DNA of 10,810 nt from Chloroflexota bacterium (GCA_016199425.1 JACQGT010000506.1:1-10810), one strand, 5' to 3'. Numbered from the stretch's first letter, positions 1 to 6,110 are shown. Made by a program: numbers and translations. Notes: a model not told the origin generated them from the letters alone.

Positions 1-960
1 GCGGGTGGAGCCGCCCACCAACAGCACCCGGTCCAGGTCGTCCGCTTCCAGATTGGCGTCCGCCAGGGCCTGGTCGATGGAGTCGAGGGTGCCGTCCAAC
101 AGATCGGCGATTAGCCCCTCAAATTCCTGGCGTTCGATCTCCCGCTGGATGTGCAGAGGCCGCCCTTTCTTGTCCGCGACGATATATTCCAGATTGACGG
201 TGGCGTAGGGCGTAGAGGATAGCTCGATTTTGGCTTCCTCCGCGGCCCGATTGAGCCGAGCCCAGGCCTGGTGATTCTGGCGCAGATCGATTTTGTGATC
301 CCGCTCGAATTCGTCGGCCAACAGGTCGGCCAGCCGCTGATCGAAATCGTCGCCGCCCAGATGGTTGTTGCCCGCCGTGGCGATGACGTCCACAATCTCC
401 CCATCCAACTCGATGATAGAAACATCGAAGGTGCCGCCGCCCAGGTCATAGACCAGCACGCGCAGGGGTTGGCCGCCGTTGTCCCGCCCATAGCCATAGG
501 CCAGGGCCGCCGCGGTCGGTTCGTTGAGGATGCGTTCCACCTGCAAACCGGCAATCTCGCCGGCTTCGATGGTGGCCTGGCGCTGGGGTTCGTTGAAGTA
601 AGCCGGCACGGTAATCACCGCCCGCCGCACATCTTCGCCCAGATAGGCCGCGGCCGCCTCGCGAATGCGGCGCAGGATAAAGGCGGAGATTTCCTGGGGC
701 GTGTAGGATGTGCCCTCCATCTCGACGGTCTTGCCGCTGCCCATCAGCCGTTTGATGGAACGCACAGTGCGCTCCGGCGCTGCGCCCCACTGGTTGTAGG
801 CGTGGCGACCCACCAGCATAGCGCCGTTCGGGCCGACGCCCACCACCGATGGCAACAGCCGCTCGCCTTCAATCGGGATGAGGCGAGGCTGCCCGTCTTC
901 TATGATGGCGACCACCGAATTGGTTGTGCCCAGGTCAATGCCCAAAACTTTTGTGCTCAT
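1..960 (-). CDS. dnaK: Hsp70 (DnaK-family) molecular chaperone, 3' end outside window
   Basis: The first 320 codons of a cytoplasmic ATP-dependent Hsp70 are visible and reading runs off the left edge, so almost all of the nucleotide-binding domain is here and the substrate-binding domain is missing. Visible landmarks: phosphate-1 loop GIDLGTTNS (residues 7-15), catalytic Lys70 in RSIKRLMG, VITVPAYFNEPQRQAT (about 115-130), NEPTAAALAYG, phosphate-2 loop VYDLGGGTFDVS (about 170-181), LGGDDFD and the adenosine motif LLVGGSTR (313-320). The roughly 25-residue insert found after the lysine in proteobacterial DnaK is absent, so the protein resembles the Bacillus type. The ATG at 960 gives the canonical N-terminus; a weak AGGAAG lies 11 nt upstream. 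It is the last visible gene of the TPR/J-like/GrpE operon, separated from GrpE by a hairpin-repeat array. The symbol is a family call: with such partners this may be a second, specialised Hsp70 rather than the housekeeping DnaK. Confidence 0.96.
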   Translation of the reverse strand, partial: MSTKVLGIDLGTTNSVVAIIEDGQPRLIPIEGERLLPSVVGVGPNGAMLVGRHAYNQWGAAPERTVRSIKRLMGSGKTVEMEGTSYTPQEISAFILRRIREAAAAYLGEDVRRAVITVPAYFNEPQRQATIEAGEIAGLQVERILNEPTAAALAYGYGRDNGGQPLRVLVYDLGGGTFDVSIIELDGEIVDVIATAGNNHLGGDDFDQRLADLLADEFERDHKIDLRQNHQAWARLNRAAEEAKIELSSTPYATVNLEYIVADKKGRPLHIQREIERQEFEGLIADLLDGTLDSIDQALADANLEADDLDRVLLVGGSTR

Positions 961-1010
961 TGTGCTTCTGACTTCCTATCTTTCTGATGAGTATATGCGT
1001 TTCATTTTTT

Positions 1011-1034
1011 GTAGGACGGAATGGTATTCCGTCC
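1011..1034 (+). repeat. REP-like hairpin unit, copy A (GTAG foot)
   Basis: A 24-nt unit: GTA followed by arm GGACGGAAT, loop GGT and the perfect complementary arm ATTCCGTCC. It forms an outward-inverted pair with copy B, separated by 11 nt. It lies between the GrpE-like and Hsp70 genes. Confidence 0.8.
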
Positions 1035-1045
1035 GCATGCAGAGT

Positions 1046-1069
1046 GAACGGAATACCATTCCGTTCTAC
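1046..1069 (-). repeat. REP-like hairpin unit, copy B (GTAG foot)
   Basis: Read on the minus strand it is GTA, arm GAACGGAAT, loop GGT, arm ATTCCGTTC. Compared with copy A one stem pair has changed from G-C to A-T on both sides, which keeps the 9-bp stem perfect. Confidence 0.8.
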
Positions 1070-1076
1070 GGCGTGG

Positions 1077-1099
1077 GGACGGAATACCTTCCGTCCTAC
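1077..1099 (-). repeat. REP-like hairpin unit, copy C (GTAG foot, supplies grpE stop)
   Basis: A 23-nt version with one T lost, giving an 8-bp stem GGACGGAA/TTCCGTCC. It is in tandem with copy B at a 30-31-nt period, both preceded by CACGC. The TAG of its GTAG foot (1096-1098) is the stop codon of the GrpE-like gene. Confidence 0.8.
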
Positions 1100-2103
1100 A
1101 GCGTGGGGGCAGGCGAACGAGAGACGAGCACTTCGGCGTAGCGCACCACCCGGTCGCCCTGGACGTAGCCCTTGCGCAGGACGGAGACGACTGTGTTGGC
1201 GGGCAGGTCCGCGCGTTCTTCCCCGCCCACAGCCACGTGCAGCCGGGGATCGAAGGGCTTGCGCAAAGCATCGATGGGCTGGATCGACTCTTTGGCAAGC
1301 AGCGCCAGAAAGCGATCCCGTACCAACTCCAGCCCTTGCAACCAACCACTGAGGGCGTCGGACATCTCCCCGGCCCCAGCGGGCAGCGCGGCAGGCGGCG
1401 CGTCCTGCTCCGTCTCGCCAAAGACCCGGCGCACTCTGGACCAGACGCCGGGTTGGGGTGTCTGCTGGCGACGCAGATGCTCGGCCCGGGCGGCTTCTTC
1501 CCGGCGGCGCTGCTCTGCCAATATCTGGGGGGCGTGTTCCAGGGCCAGTTCTAACCCGTCCAGGCTGGGCAGCAGATCTGCGGCCAACGCGCCCCGGGCG
1601 TCGCTGCGCAACTGGGCCAGACGGCGCTGCTGGGCCATCTCCCGTTCTGCGCCGATTTCTTCCCGGCGGGTGGCGATCTCCTGCAAGGTGGAGAGAGAGT
1701 CATTGACCTGCTGCTCCCGGCTTTCGGTCAATGTGTTGGATTTGAACTGGGAGCGGCTCAACTTTGTCACCGTCTTGTTGAGTTCATCCAACTGCTCCTG
1801 CAGGGTTTCCAGCCGGGTGATCAGCTCGACCTGCTGCTCCTGGCGGGCTGCGCTGGCTGCGGCCCCAGTAAAGTGGTGGGTCAGGGCCGCCACCTGTGCG
1901 CCGTGTTCCTGGGTTTCCTCCAGAAGCCGGGCCAACTGCTCCTGGAGAGCTTCGTTCTGGGCCATCAGATAGTAGAGATAGCCCTGGCTTTGGGGGTCCA
2001 TATCCGGTGGGCTGTCTTCGGCAAAGGGGATGGGTTGTTCTTCCCAGGGGATCGATTCATCGGGGGCGTCGTGCCAACCCGGTATACTCTCGGTTGCGCG
2101 CAT
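1096..2103 (-). CDS. grpE: Long GrpE-like nucleotide exchange factor with N-terminal coiled coil
   Basis: 335 residues. The C-terminal third is a GrpE head: DLLPSLDGLELAL (about 176-188), GWLQGLELVRDRFLALL (253-269), the hallmark IQPIDALRKPFDPRLHVAV (274-292), then TVVSVLRKGYVQGDRVVRYAEVLVS (304-328), as in proteins that release ADP from Hsp70. Usual GrpE proteins have about 170-220 residues. The excess here is an acidic, Pro-rich N-terminus (1-40), a long predicted coiled coil (about 45-165, rich in Gln, Glu, Leu and Arg) and a linker of about 60 residues (190-250, basic then Pro/Ala-rich) between the helical part and the head. The start ATG follows the stop of the J-like gene by 3 nt and has only a weak GAGA upstream, so translational coupling is likely. 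The TAG stop is formed by the GTAG foot of repeat copy C. GrpE family membership is firm; that it serves the neighbouring Hsp70 is inference from the operon. Confidence 0.88.
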   Translation of the reverse strand: MRATESIPGWHDAPDESIPWEEQPIPFAEDSPPDMDPQSQGYLYYLMAQNEALQEQLARLLEETQEHGAQVAALTHHFTGAAASAARQEQQVELITRLETLQEQLDELNKTVTKLSRSQFKSNTLTESREQQVNDSLSTLQEIATRREEIGAEREMAQQRRLAQLRSDARGALAADLLPSLDGLELALEHAPQILAEQRRREEAARAEHLRRQQTPQPGVWSRVRRVFGETEQDAPPAALPAGAGEMSDALSGWLQGLELVRDRFLALLAKESIQPIDALRKPFDPRLHVAVGGEERADLPANTVVSVLRKGYVQGDRVVRYAEVLVSRSPAPTL

Positions 2104-2106
2104 GGG

Positions 2107-2472
2107 CTATTCTCGGCTTGGAAGGGATGGCACGCGGAAATCGTTTGGGGGCGCATAGCGGGCCATCCCCAGTTCCAGGGCCAGCCCGTCGAGATCGTCT
2201 ATATGGACCGACAGATCGTAGGTGGGGCGGCGACGGTTGGGCAGGCTGGGCGGCGGTTGCAGCAGGAAAAGATCGATCTTTGCCCGGCTTTCCGGTGTAC
2301 GCAGCAGGTCGTAGGCGACGCGGATTTCCTGGAATTTTTCCGGCTCCTGCTCGGGCGGATATTGACGCACCAGCCGGAAGTAGGCCCGTTTGATGGCGCT
2401 TTCGTCGGCCCGCCGCTCGATTTGCAGAACCACATACGGGTCCACGTTCGGCTTAGAAGAAGTCAGGGCCAT
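2107..2472 (-). CDS. J-domain-like protein with degenerate HPD motif (PPE)
   Basis: 121 residues. Residues about 12-68 fit a J domain: DPYVVLQIERRADESAIKRAYFRL (helices I-II) and PEKFQEIRVAYDLL with a trailing ESRAKID (helices III-IV). In the loop where J proteins carry HPD, this one reads YPPE (38-41), so the His that helps trigger Hsp70 ATP hydrolysis is Pro and the Asp is Glu. The C-terminal 50 residues are Pro/Arg-rich and then acidic (SVHIDDLDGL), with no zinc-finger or client-binding domain of DnaJ. I chose the ATG at 2472 because GGAGG stands 5 nt upstream; a longer frame to 2553 adds 27 residues that do not look like a J protein and overlaps the TPR gene more. It overlaps the TPR stop by 20 nt. 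Known family biology predicts poor ATPase stimulation; it may tether rather than activate the Hsp70. Confidence 0.85.
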   Translation of the reverse strand: MALTSSKPNVDPYVVLQIERRADESAIKRAYFRLVRQYPPEQEPEKFQEIRVAYDLLRTPESRAKIDLFLLQPPPSLPNRRRPTYDLSVHIDDLDGLALELGMARYAPPNDFRVPSLPSRE

Positions 2473-4744
2473 CGTCGCCTCCAAAGTCACGCAGAAGATC
2501 CATAAACGGATTCCGTCGCCCAGAAAAAAGCACTTCCGTAGCCTCCATCTCATCGATCACTGCTTTGTCCCTGGCCTTTTCTGCCAGCCGCTTGGCCTTG
2601 CGCAACAGACGCTGGGCTTTCTTGTCGTCCTTTGTGTTTTCAAAAATGGTGCGCGCTTCGGCATATTCCAGAAGGCCGCTCTCCGGCATCTCGGCGCGTA
2701 TCTGTTCCACAAAGAGATCGGTCAGGTCATCGGCTTTGTTCTCAATGGTAGCGTCGAGAATCCGCAGCAGCGCGCTGGCGCGGCTGTCGTCGCCCCGTTT
2801 TTCCCTGGCCAACAGCAGCGCCTCGTCAAAGAAGCGCATCGCCCAGTCGTTTTCCAATTGACAGTTTAATGCCTGATCGCCCTGGCTGATCCAGAAACCC
2901 ATCAGCAGCGTGGGCAACTGGCGAACTTCCGCCATCATCTCTTCCACGACGCTGAATTCGTCCAGATGGAGCAGCTCGTGCATGACGCGCCCTGCCGTCT
3001 CCACGTGCTTGGGGTTGGCCCGATAGGCCTCTTGCAGGGCCGCGCTGGCCTCTTTCTTTTTGCCCGCTTCCCGGTATTGCAGGCCCAGCGCCATCAAAAT
3101 CCGCGGATGGCCGGGCAGGTCTTGCAGTGCCTCCTTCAGCAGTTTGATTGGCCTGTCCTCTCCTATGCCCAGCAGACGGCCAAATGGTTCCGTGCCCAGC
3201 AGGCGGCCAAAGAGACTCTTCGGGGCACCGCCCATCGGTGTTGTCCGGCGCAGATAGTGATCGGCCAGGCTGTCCCGCGCCTCCTGATTGTCAGGTTCGA
3301 TAGCGAGCACTTGCCTGAACAGGGGTACAGGCTCCCCACCCCACTTCTCTGTGGCGATGTGGGCCAGACGCAACAGAGTGGGAATGTGGTTCTCATCGAT
3401 CTCCAGGATGCGTACCAGTTCGTTTTCAGCCGCTTCCTCCCGGTCCACTTGAAGCAACGCATCCACCAGCTTCGTGCGCACGTCAATGTCGTCCTCGGCA
3501 TATTTAACAGCCGTGCGCAGACAATTGATGACTTCTTCGTTGACGTATTTGCTCTGGTCGTAACATTCGGCCGCATGAACCCAGATCGCGGCCACCTGCG
3601 CGTCGGTCATATAGTCCGGATGGTTTTCGGAGCGGGGGCGGCGGCGAGCCATTTCCCGCCAGGCGTCGCCGGCGGCGTCCCAACGTTCCAGCGCTTCTTC
3701 ACAGAGCGCCAGATTTTGGGAGAGGGTGCCTCCGCCCACGTATTTGCTCGCCGTGCGCAAAAGACCCGCGGCCTTCTGCCAATTGGCTGCTTCTGCCGCC
3801 TGATAGCCCAAGACAAAATAGGCCGTGCCGATGGTTTCGGAGAGGATGCGGTCGCTGACAGGGCTGGGAATCTGCTCAGCCAAGTTGACAATCTCCTGCC
3901 ACTTCTCTTCCTGGGCCAGAGCGATCACATCTTCCCGTCCCAGATATTCACTGTTTTCTGTAAGCCAGGGGGAACTCCAGCCGCTGGCCGCGCTGATGCC
4001 CCACGCATCTGCGGCCTCTTTCTTGCGTCCCTGGCCCAGCGCGGCAACCCCCGCGTAATAGTGGAGAATCCCCTGGGCTTCGCCGCTGGCAAGCGGCCCG
4101 GCCAGCTTTTGCAGATGCTCCGGCGTTGTCGCATTGACGTCGGAACGCAGGTCGATTAACGCTTGCCAAAGCTCGTTGGAGGAGAGGATGGGCTGCTGGG
4201 CCAGTTCGTGGAGCGCGCGCGCTGGTTTGTTTTGACGAACGGCGTGGAGGAGACGCAGGGTATTGGCTTCGTCCGGCGCAAGTCCCTTTTCTTCCCACGC
4301 CTGCCCGTTGGCAAGCCGGAGCAGAGTGCCCACGAAAACCGCGCCAGGATGCCCCGCAGCTTTGTCCAGGGCCGCCACGGCGTCGACCAGGCGCGCCTGC
4401 CGGAAGAGAGCAACCGCCCGGTGAAAATGAAAACGGGCTTCTTGGGGGGAGAAGGCCAACGCCGCGTTGAGATGGGTCTCCTGTTCCTGTGGCGACGGGG
4501 AATTCGCAGCCAGGCGGAAATGGGCCTCGGCCTGAAATTGATGGACAACGGTGATGGCCTGAGGGTTGCGCTCCGCGTTGACAAATTCCTCTGCTCTTTG
4601 GGCAAAGTAGAGGGCGGAATCGGCCTGGTTCTGCTCCAGGGCGCGCCAAGCCCGTTCCAGAGAAGTGGAGTAGTCCAGAATCGGTTTGCTTACAGGACGC
4701 GACCGGCTGGAGCGATTGCGTCTCTTTTTTTGCTTGCTTGCCAT
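2453..4744 (-). CDS. Large TPR-repeat protein, first gene of the chaperone operon
   Basis: 763 residues. A short basic N-terminus (KQKKRRNRSSRSR, 4-16) is followed by an almost all-helical protein with many degenerate tetratricopeptide repeats. The clearest are HLNAALAFSPQEARFHFHRA (about 90-110), LVRILEIDENHIPTLLRLA, FRQVLAIEPDNQEARDSLA and ILMALGLQYREAGKKKEASA with YRANPKHVET. There is no signal peptide or membrane segment, so it is probably cytoplasmic. TPR arrays bind peptides or other proteins, and in eukaryotes several are Hsp70/Hsp90 co-chaperones. The tight linkage to J-like, GrpE and Hsp70 genes suggests a similar adaptor role here; no catalytic motif was seen. The ATG at 4744 has GAGGGG about 4 nt upstream and a good promoter about 40 nt upstream. 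The end is highly acidic (GGDDGPDFF). An in-frame 27-bp tandem duplication gives FGRLLG twice. I do not recognise a named orthologue. Confidence 0.9.
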   Translation of the reverse strand: MASKQKKRRNRSSRSRPVSKPILDYSTSLERAWRALEQNQADSALYFAQRAEEFVNAERNPQAITVVHQFQAEAHFRLAANSPSPQEQETHLNAALAFSPQEARFHFHRAVALFRQARLVDAVAALDKAAGHPGAVFVGTLLRLANGQAWEEKGLAPDEANTLRLLHAVRQNKPARALHELAQQPILSSNELWQALIDLRSDVNATTPEHLQKLAGPLASGEAQGILHYYAGVAALGQGRKKEAADAWGISAASGWSSPWLTENSEYLGREDVIALAQEEKWQEIVNLAEQIPSPVSDRILSETIGTAYFVLGYQAAEAANWQKAAGLLRTASKYVGGGTLSQNLALCEEALERWDAAGDAWREMARRRPRSENHPDYMTDAQVAAIWVHAAECYDQSKYVNEEVINCLRTAVKYAEDDIDVRTKLVDALLQVDREEAAENELVRILEIDENHIPTLLRLAHIATEKWGGEPVPLFRQVLAIEPDNQEARDSLADHYLRRTTPMGGAPKSLFGRLLGTEPFGRLLGIGEDRPIKLLKEALQDLPGHPRILMALGLQYREAGKKKEASAALQEAYRANPKHVETAGRVMHELLHLDEFSVVEEMMAEVRQLPTLLMGFWISQGDQALNCQLENDWAMRFFDEALLLAREKRGDDSRASALLRILDATIENKADDLTDLFVEQIRAEMPESGLLEYAEARTIFENTKDDKKAQRLLRKAKRLAEKARDKAVIDEMEATEVLFSGRRNPFMDLLRDFGGDDGPDFF
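2478..2482 (-). promoter_or_regulatory. Shine-Dalgarno GGAGG of the J-like gene
   Basis: GGAGG lies 5 nt before the ATG at 2472, inside the last codons of the TPR gene. It decides the start of the J-like gene against the longer in-frame start at 2553. Confidence 0.75.
3166..3211. repeat. In-frame 27-bp tandem duplication inside the TPR gene
   Basis: A 19-nt word starting TGCCCAGCAG is present at 3166-3184 and again at 3193-3211 with one mismatch, exactly 27 nt (9 codons) apart. It encodes FGRLLG-TEP-FGRLLG. It looks like a recent small expansion in a loop between TPR units. Confidence 0.7.
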
Positions 4745-4786
4745 AACCCCTCACCCAATCATTCGCTTCAAAACAAACTCTTAATA

Positions 4787-4816
4787 ATAATAGCACAAAG
4801 TTCGTATAGAATTGAA
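4787..4816 (-). promoter_or_regulatory. Probable sigma-70-type promoter of the TPR/chaperone operon
   Basis: On the minus strand an extended -10 (TGC then TATTAT, hexamer 4787-4792) follows a weak -35 TTCAAT (4811-4816) with an 18-nt spacer, inside the most AT-rich stretch of the window. The expected leader before the ATG at 4744 is about 35-38 nt. No CIRCE-type heat-shock operator (TTAGCACTC inverted repeat) was seen near it. Confidence 0.5.
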
Positions 4817-4913
4817 AAACCCGGCCAGGTACAACAATTCCCAATTTGGATTTGAGAGCAACGAATGAATTCGGCTTCTGACAACGAGAAGCGCCCGCAG
4901 GCGCTGGTGTCAT

Positions 4914-5016
4914 GTCAGCCATCAATTGATAGAAACTTCGTAGGGGCGCTGCTTGCTGCGCCCGCTGTGCGTCGGGCGCAGCAAGCAGCGCCCCTACCTA
5001 TCAACTCATGCCTGAC
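4914..5016. repeat. Outer imperfect 19-bp inverted repeat enclosing a REP pair
   Basis: The arms 4914-4932 (GTCAGCCATCAATTGATAG) and 4998-5016 are complementary at 16 of 19 positions. The right arm touches the inner REP pair directly, while the left arm is separated from it by AAACTTC (4933-4939). Removing 4940-4997 would leave one hairpin with a 7-nt loop. Confidence 0.7.
4940..4997. repeat. Inverted pair of GTAG-foot REP-like units (BIME-like)
   Basis: Two 24-nt units face each other: 4940-4963 on plus and 4974-4997 on minus, perfectly complementary, with a 10-nt spacer. Each starts GTAGGGGCGC and can also fold alone through GGGCGC/GCGCCC with an 8-nt loop. The layout matches that of copies A and B (11-nt spacer), but the stem sequence belongs to a different subfamily. 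Confidence 0.85.
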
Positions 5017-5088
5017 GCGTCACTGGAAGAGACATCCTTGGTCGCTGCGGCGACCTCTCTGTGCCAGACCCGGGATTCATCCCTGCTT

Positions 5089-5991
5089 CTAGACCTGTTG
5101 CAGATCAACCAGGCGCTGCTTTGCCCGCGCCGTCGTCGTCTGGTCAATCGTCGGCAGCCCAAACTGCTCAATCGTAAAGCTGGCCGAGACCGCGCCGTAT
5201 AGCCCGCCCATGCGGGGATCACCCGTTTGGGCGTAGCCAACGAGAAAGCCGCCGCAGTAGCTGTTGCCCGCTCCGGTTACGTCCACCGCCGGCACGGCAA
5301 CCGCGGGGATGCGCCAACGCCGCTCCCGCGCGGCCACCAGCGAACCGGCTTCCCCCATGCGCAATGCCACCACTGGAACGCCCATCTCCAGGAAGCGGGC
5401 TACAATTGCGTCCGGATTGTCGATCCCCAACAATTGGGCCGATTCCTCCCAGTTGGGTGAAAAGATCGCCACCAACGGCAGAAAGGCGGCAAACTCGTCC
5501 AGGCGTCCCGGCGTGAAGTCCGTGGGGGGTGGCTCGGCCAGCAGATAGCCCACCCCACCAGCGCGCAGAAAGCGGGCATACTCCGGAATGTCTTTGGTCT
5601 CGTGGAGCAGATGGAAGCCCGCTGCATTCTGCCAATCCGCAGGAATGTCAGCCGTGGTGGGTTGCAGCCGGTAAAAGTCGGCCTCGGATGTGCGGAATAT
5701 CTCTGTGCGGTGCTGGTTGAATTCAAAGACCTGCCAGCAGCGGGGCGTGGGTTCCGGGTTGGCCCGCGCCCGGTGCAGGGCAATCCCCGCCTGGTCGAAG
5801 GAGGCGAGAATCTCCTGCGGGCAGTCCACGCCGTAACTGGCGATCAACCCCACGCTGTCTGACCAGATGCGCATCCCCCACACGCTGTGGGTTCCCGATC
5901 CGCCGGGCACGCCCATGCGCGTTTCGCCAGTTGGGAGTACAATATCGTCGATGATCAGTCCAGCGATGGCGGCGAAGTCGATGGGGAGCAT
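5089..5991 (-). CDS. PfkB/ribokinase-family kinase A, catalytic Asp replaced by Asn
   Basis: 300 residues, the usual size of PfkB sugar or nucleoside kinases. The N-terminal substrate motif is GGSGTHS (30-36), and the C-terminal PfkB signature reads AVDVTGAGNSYCGGFLVGY, followed by YGAVSASFTIEQFG. In this family the Asp of GAGD is the general base that activates the sugar hydroxyl. Here residue 243 is Asn (codon AAC), although the anion-hole GAG and the surrounding signature are intact. Kinase activity may therefore be lost or altered; I recall, without being able to check it, that GxGN variants occur in Mak32-like proteins. I placed the start at ATG 5991, which aligns with the N-termini of the two paralogues; a frame back to 6159 adds 56 residues that run through intergenic repeats. 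No strong Shine-Dalgarno was seen. It is divergent from PfkB-B. Substrate unknown. Confidence 0.88.
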   Translation of the reverse strand: MLPIDFAAIAGLIIDDIVLPTGETRMGVPGGSGTHSVWGMRIWSDSVGLIASYGVDCPQEILASFDQAGIALHRARANPEPTPRCWQVFEFNQHRTEIFRTSEADFYRLQPTTADIPADWQNAAGFHLLHETKDIPEYARFLRAGGVGYLLAEPPPTDFTPGRLDEFAAFLPLVAIFSPNWEESAQLLGIDNPDAIVARFLEMGVPVVALRMGEAGSLVAARERRWRIPAVAVPAVDVTGAGNSYCGGFLVGYAQTGDPRMGGLYGAVSASFTIEQFGLPTIDQTTTARAKQRLVDLQQV

Positions 5992-6038
5992 TGGCGGGTC
6001 TTTGGGAGTATTGGATGGTTGACTTAGAAACGTGAGGC

Positions 6039-6049
6039 GTGAAACGTGA
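6039..6049 (+). repeat. GTGAAACGTGA word upstream of PfkB-A
   Basis: Read toward PfkB-A it is TCACGTTTCAC ending 47 nt before the ATG, with a second GTTTC-bearing word (6027-6035) closer in. The identical 11-mer in the same gene-relative orientation stands 39 nt before the PfkB-B ATG. Confidence 0.5.
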
Positions 6050-6078
6050 ACAACGCCACTGCCCTGAAAATAGCCACC

Positions 6079-6110
6079 GTAGGTCGGACTGGTAGTCCGA
6101 CCAGCTTTTT
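6079..6110 (+). repeat. REP-like hairpin unit, copy D, with T-run (terminator-like)
   Basis: GTAG foot at 6079-6082: GTA, arm GGTCGGACT (6082-6090), loop GGT, arm AGTCCGACC (6094-6102), then AGCTTTTT (6103-6110). It has the same plan and loop as copies A and B, with two stem pairs changed in a compensatory way. Hairpin plus T-run resembles an intrinsic terminator, but no plus-strand gene ends upstream, so the repeat identity is preferred. Confidence 0.75.

Larger units (their letters stand above)
4745..5088. other. 344-nt spacer between PfkB-A and the TPR gene
   Basis: I see no gene here. From left to right on the plus strand it holds the AT-rich operon promoter (4787-4816), a small hairpin AGCGCC-cgca-GGCGCT (4890-4905), a nested inverted repeat (4914-5016) built from a REP-like pair inside a second hairpin, and a short hairpin GGTCGC-tgcg-GCGACC (5040-5055) downstream of the PfkB-A stop. 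None is followed by a clear T-tract, so no intrinsic terminator for PfkB-A can be named. Confidence 0.6.

Noticed and set aside
196..201. Asn198-Asn199 in Hsp70 (protein residue numbers) in place of Asp-Thr of E. coli DnaK, as a possible loss of function
   Set aside because: Asn at the position of Thr199 is normal in Bacillus-type DnaK proteins, and the catalytic lysine and phosphate loops are intact, so this is lineage variation.
271..987. 238-codon plus-strand open frame opposite the Hsp70 gene
   Set aside because: It is antisense to clear Hsp70 coding with all family motifs; long antisense frames are expected in GC-rich DNA and its translation shows no recognisable domain.
1011..1099. CRISPR array
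   Set aside because: The units are self-complementary hairpins, in both orientations, with 7-11-nt gaps rather than constant 30-40-nt unique spacers, and there are no cas genes.
1172..1972. 266-codon plus-strand frame opposite the GrpE-like gene
   Set aside because: Ser/Arg-rich low-complexity translation, antisense to a gene with firm GrpE motifs.
2473..2553. 27-residue extension of the J-like protein
   Set aside because: ATG 2472 has GGAGG at ideal spacing and begins just before the J-like helix; the extension only mirrors TPR coding in another phase.
2966..4159. 397-codon plus-strand frame opposite the TPR gene
   Set aside because: The TPR frame has repeat-type protein pattern, a ribosome site, a promoter and operon context; this antisense frame has none of these.
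4745..4850. CIRCE/HrcA or other heat-shock operator before the chaperone operon
   Set aside because: No TTAGCACTC-N9-GAGTGCTAA-like inverted repeat was found by eye; only a sigma-70-type promoter is supported.
3948..4925. 325-codon minus-strand frame overlapping the TPR 5' part in another phase
   Set aside because: Gly/Pro/Arg-rich shadow translation; the TPR frame is the coding one and the upstream part runs through a non-coding spacer.
6079..6110. Intrinsic terminator
   Set aside because: The hairpin and T-run fit, but no plus-strand gene ends upstream and the hairpin matches the GTAG-foot repeat family seen elsewhere in the window; kept as a repeat with a terminator-like property.
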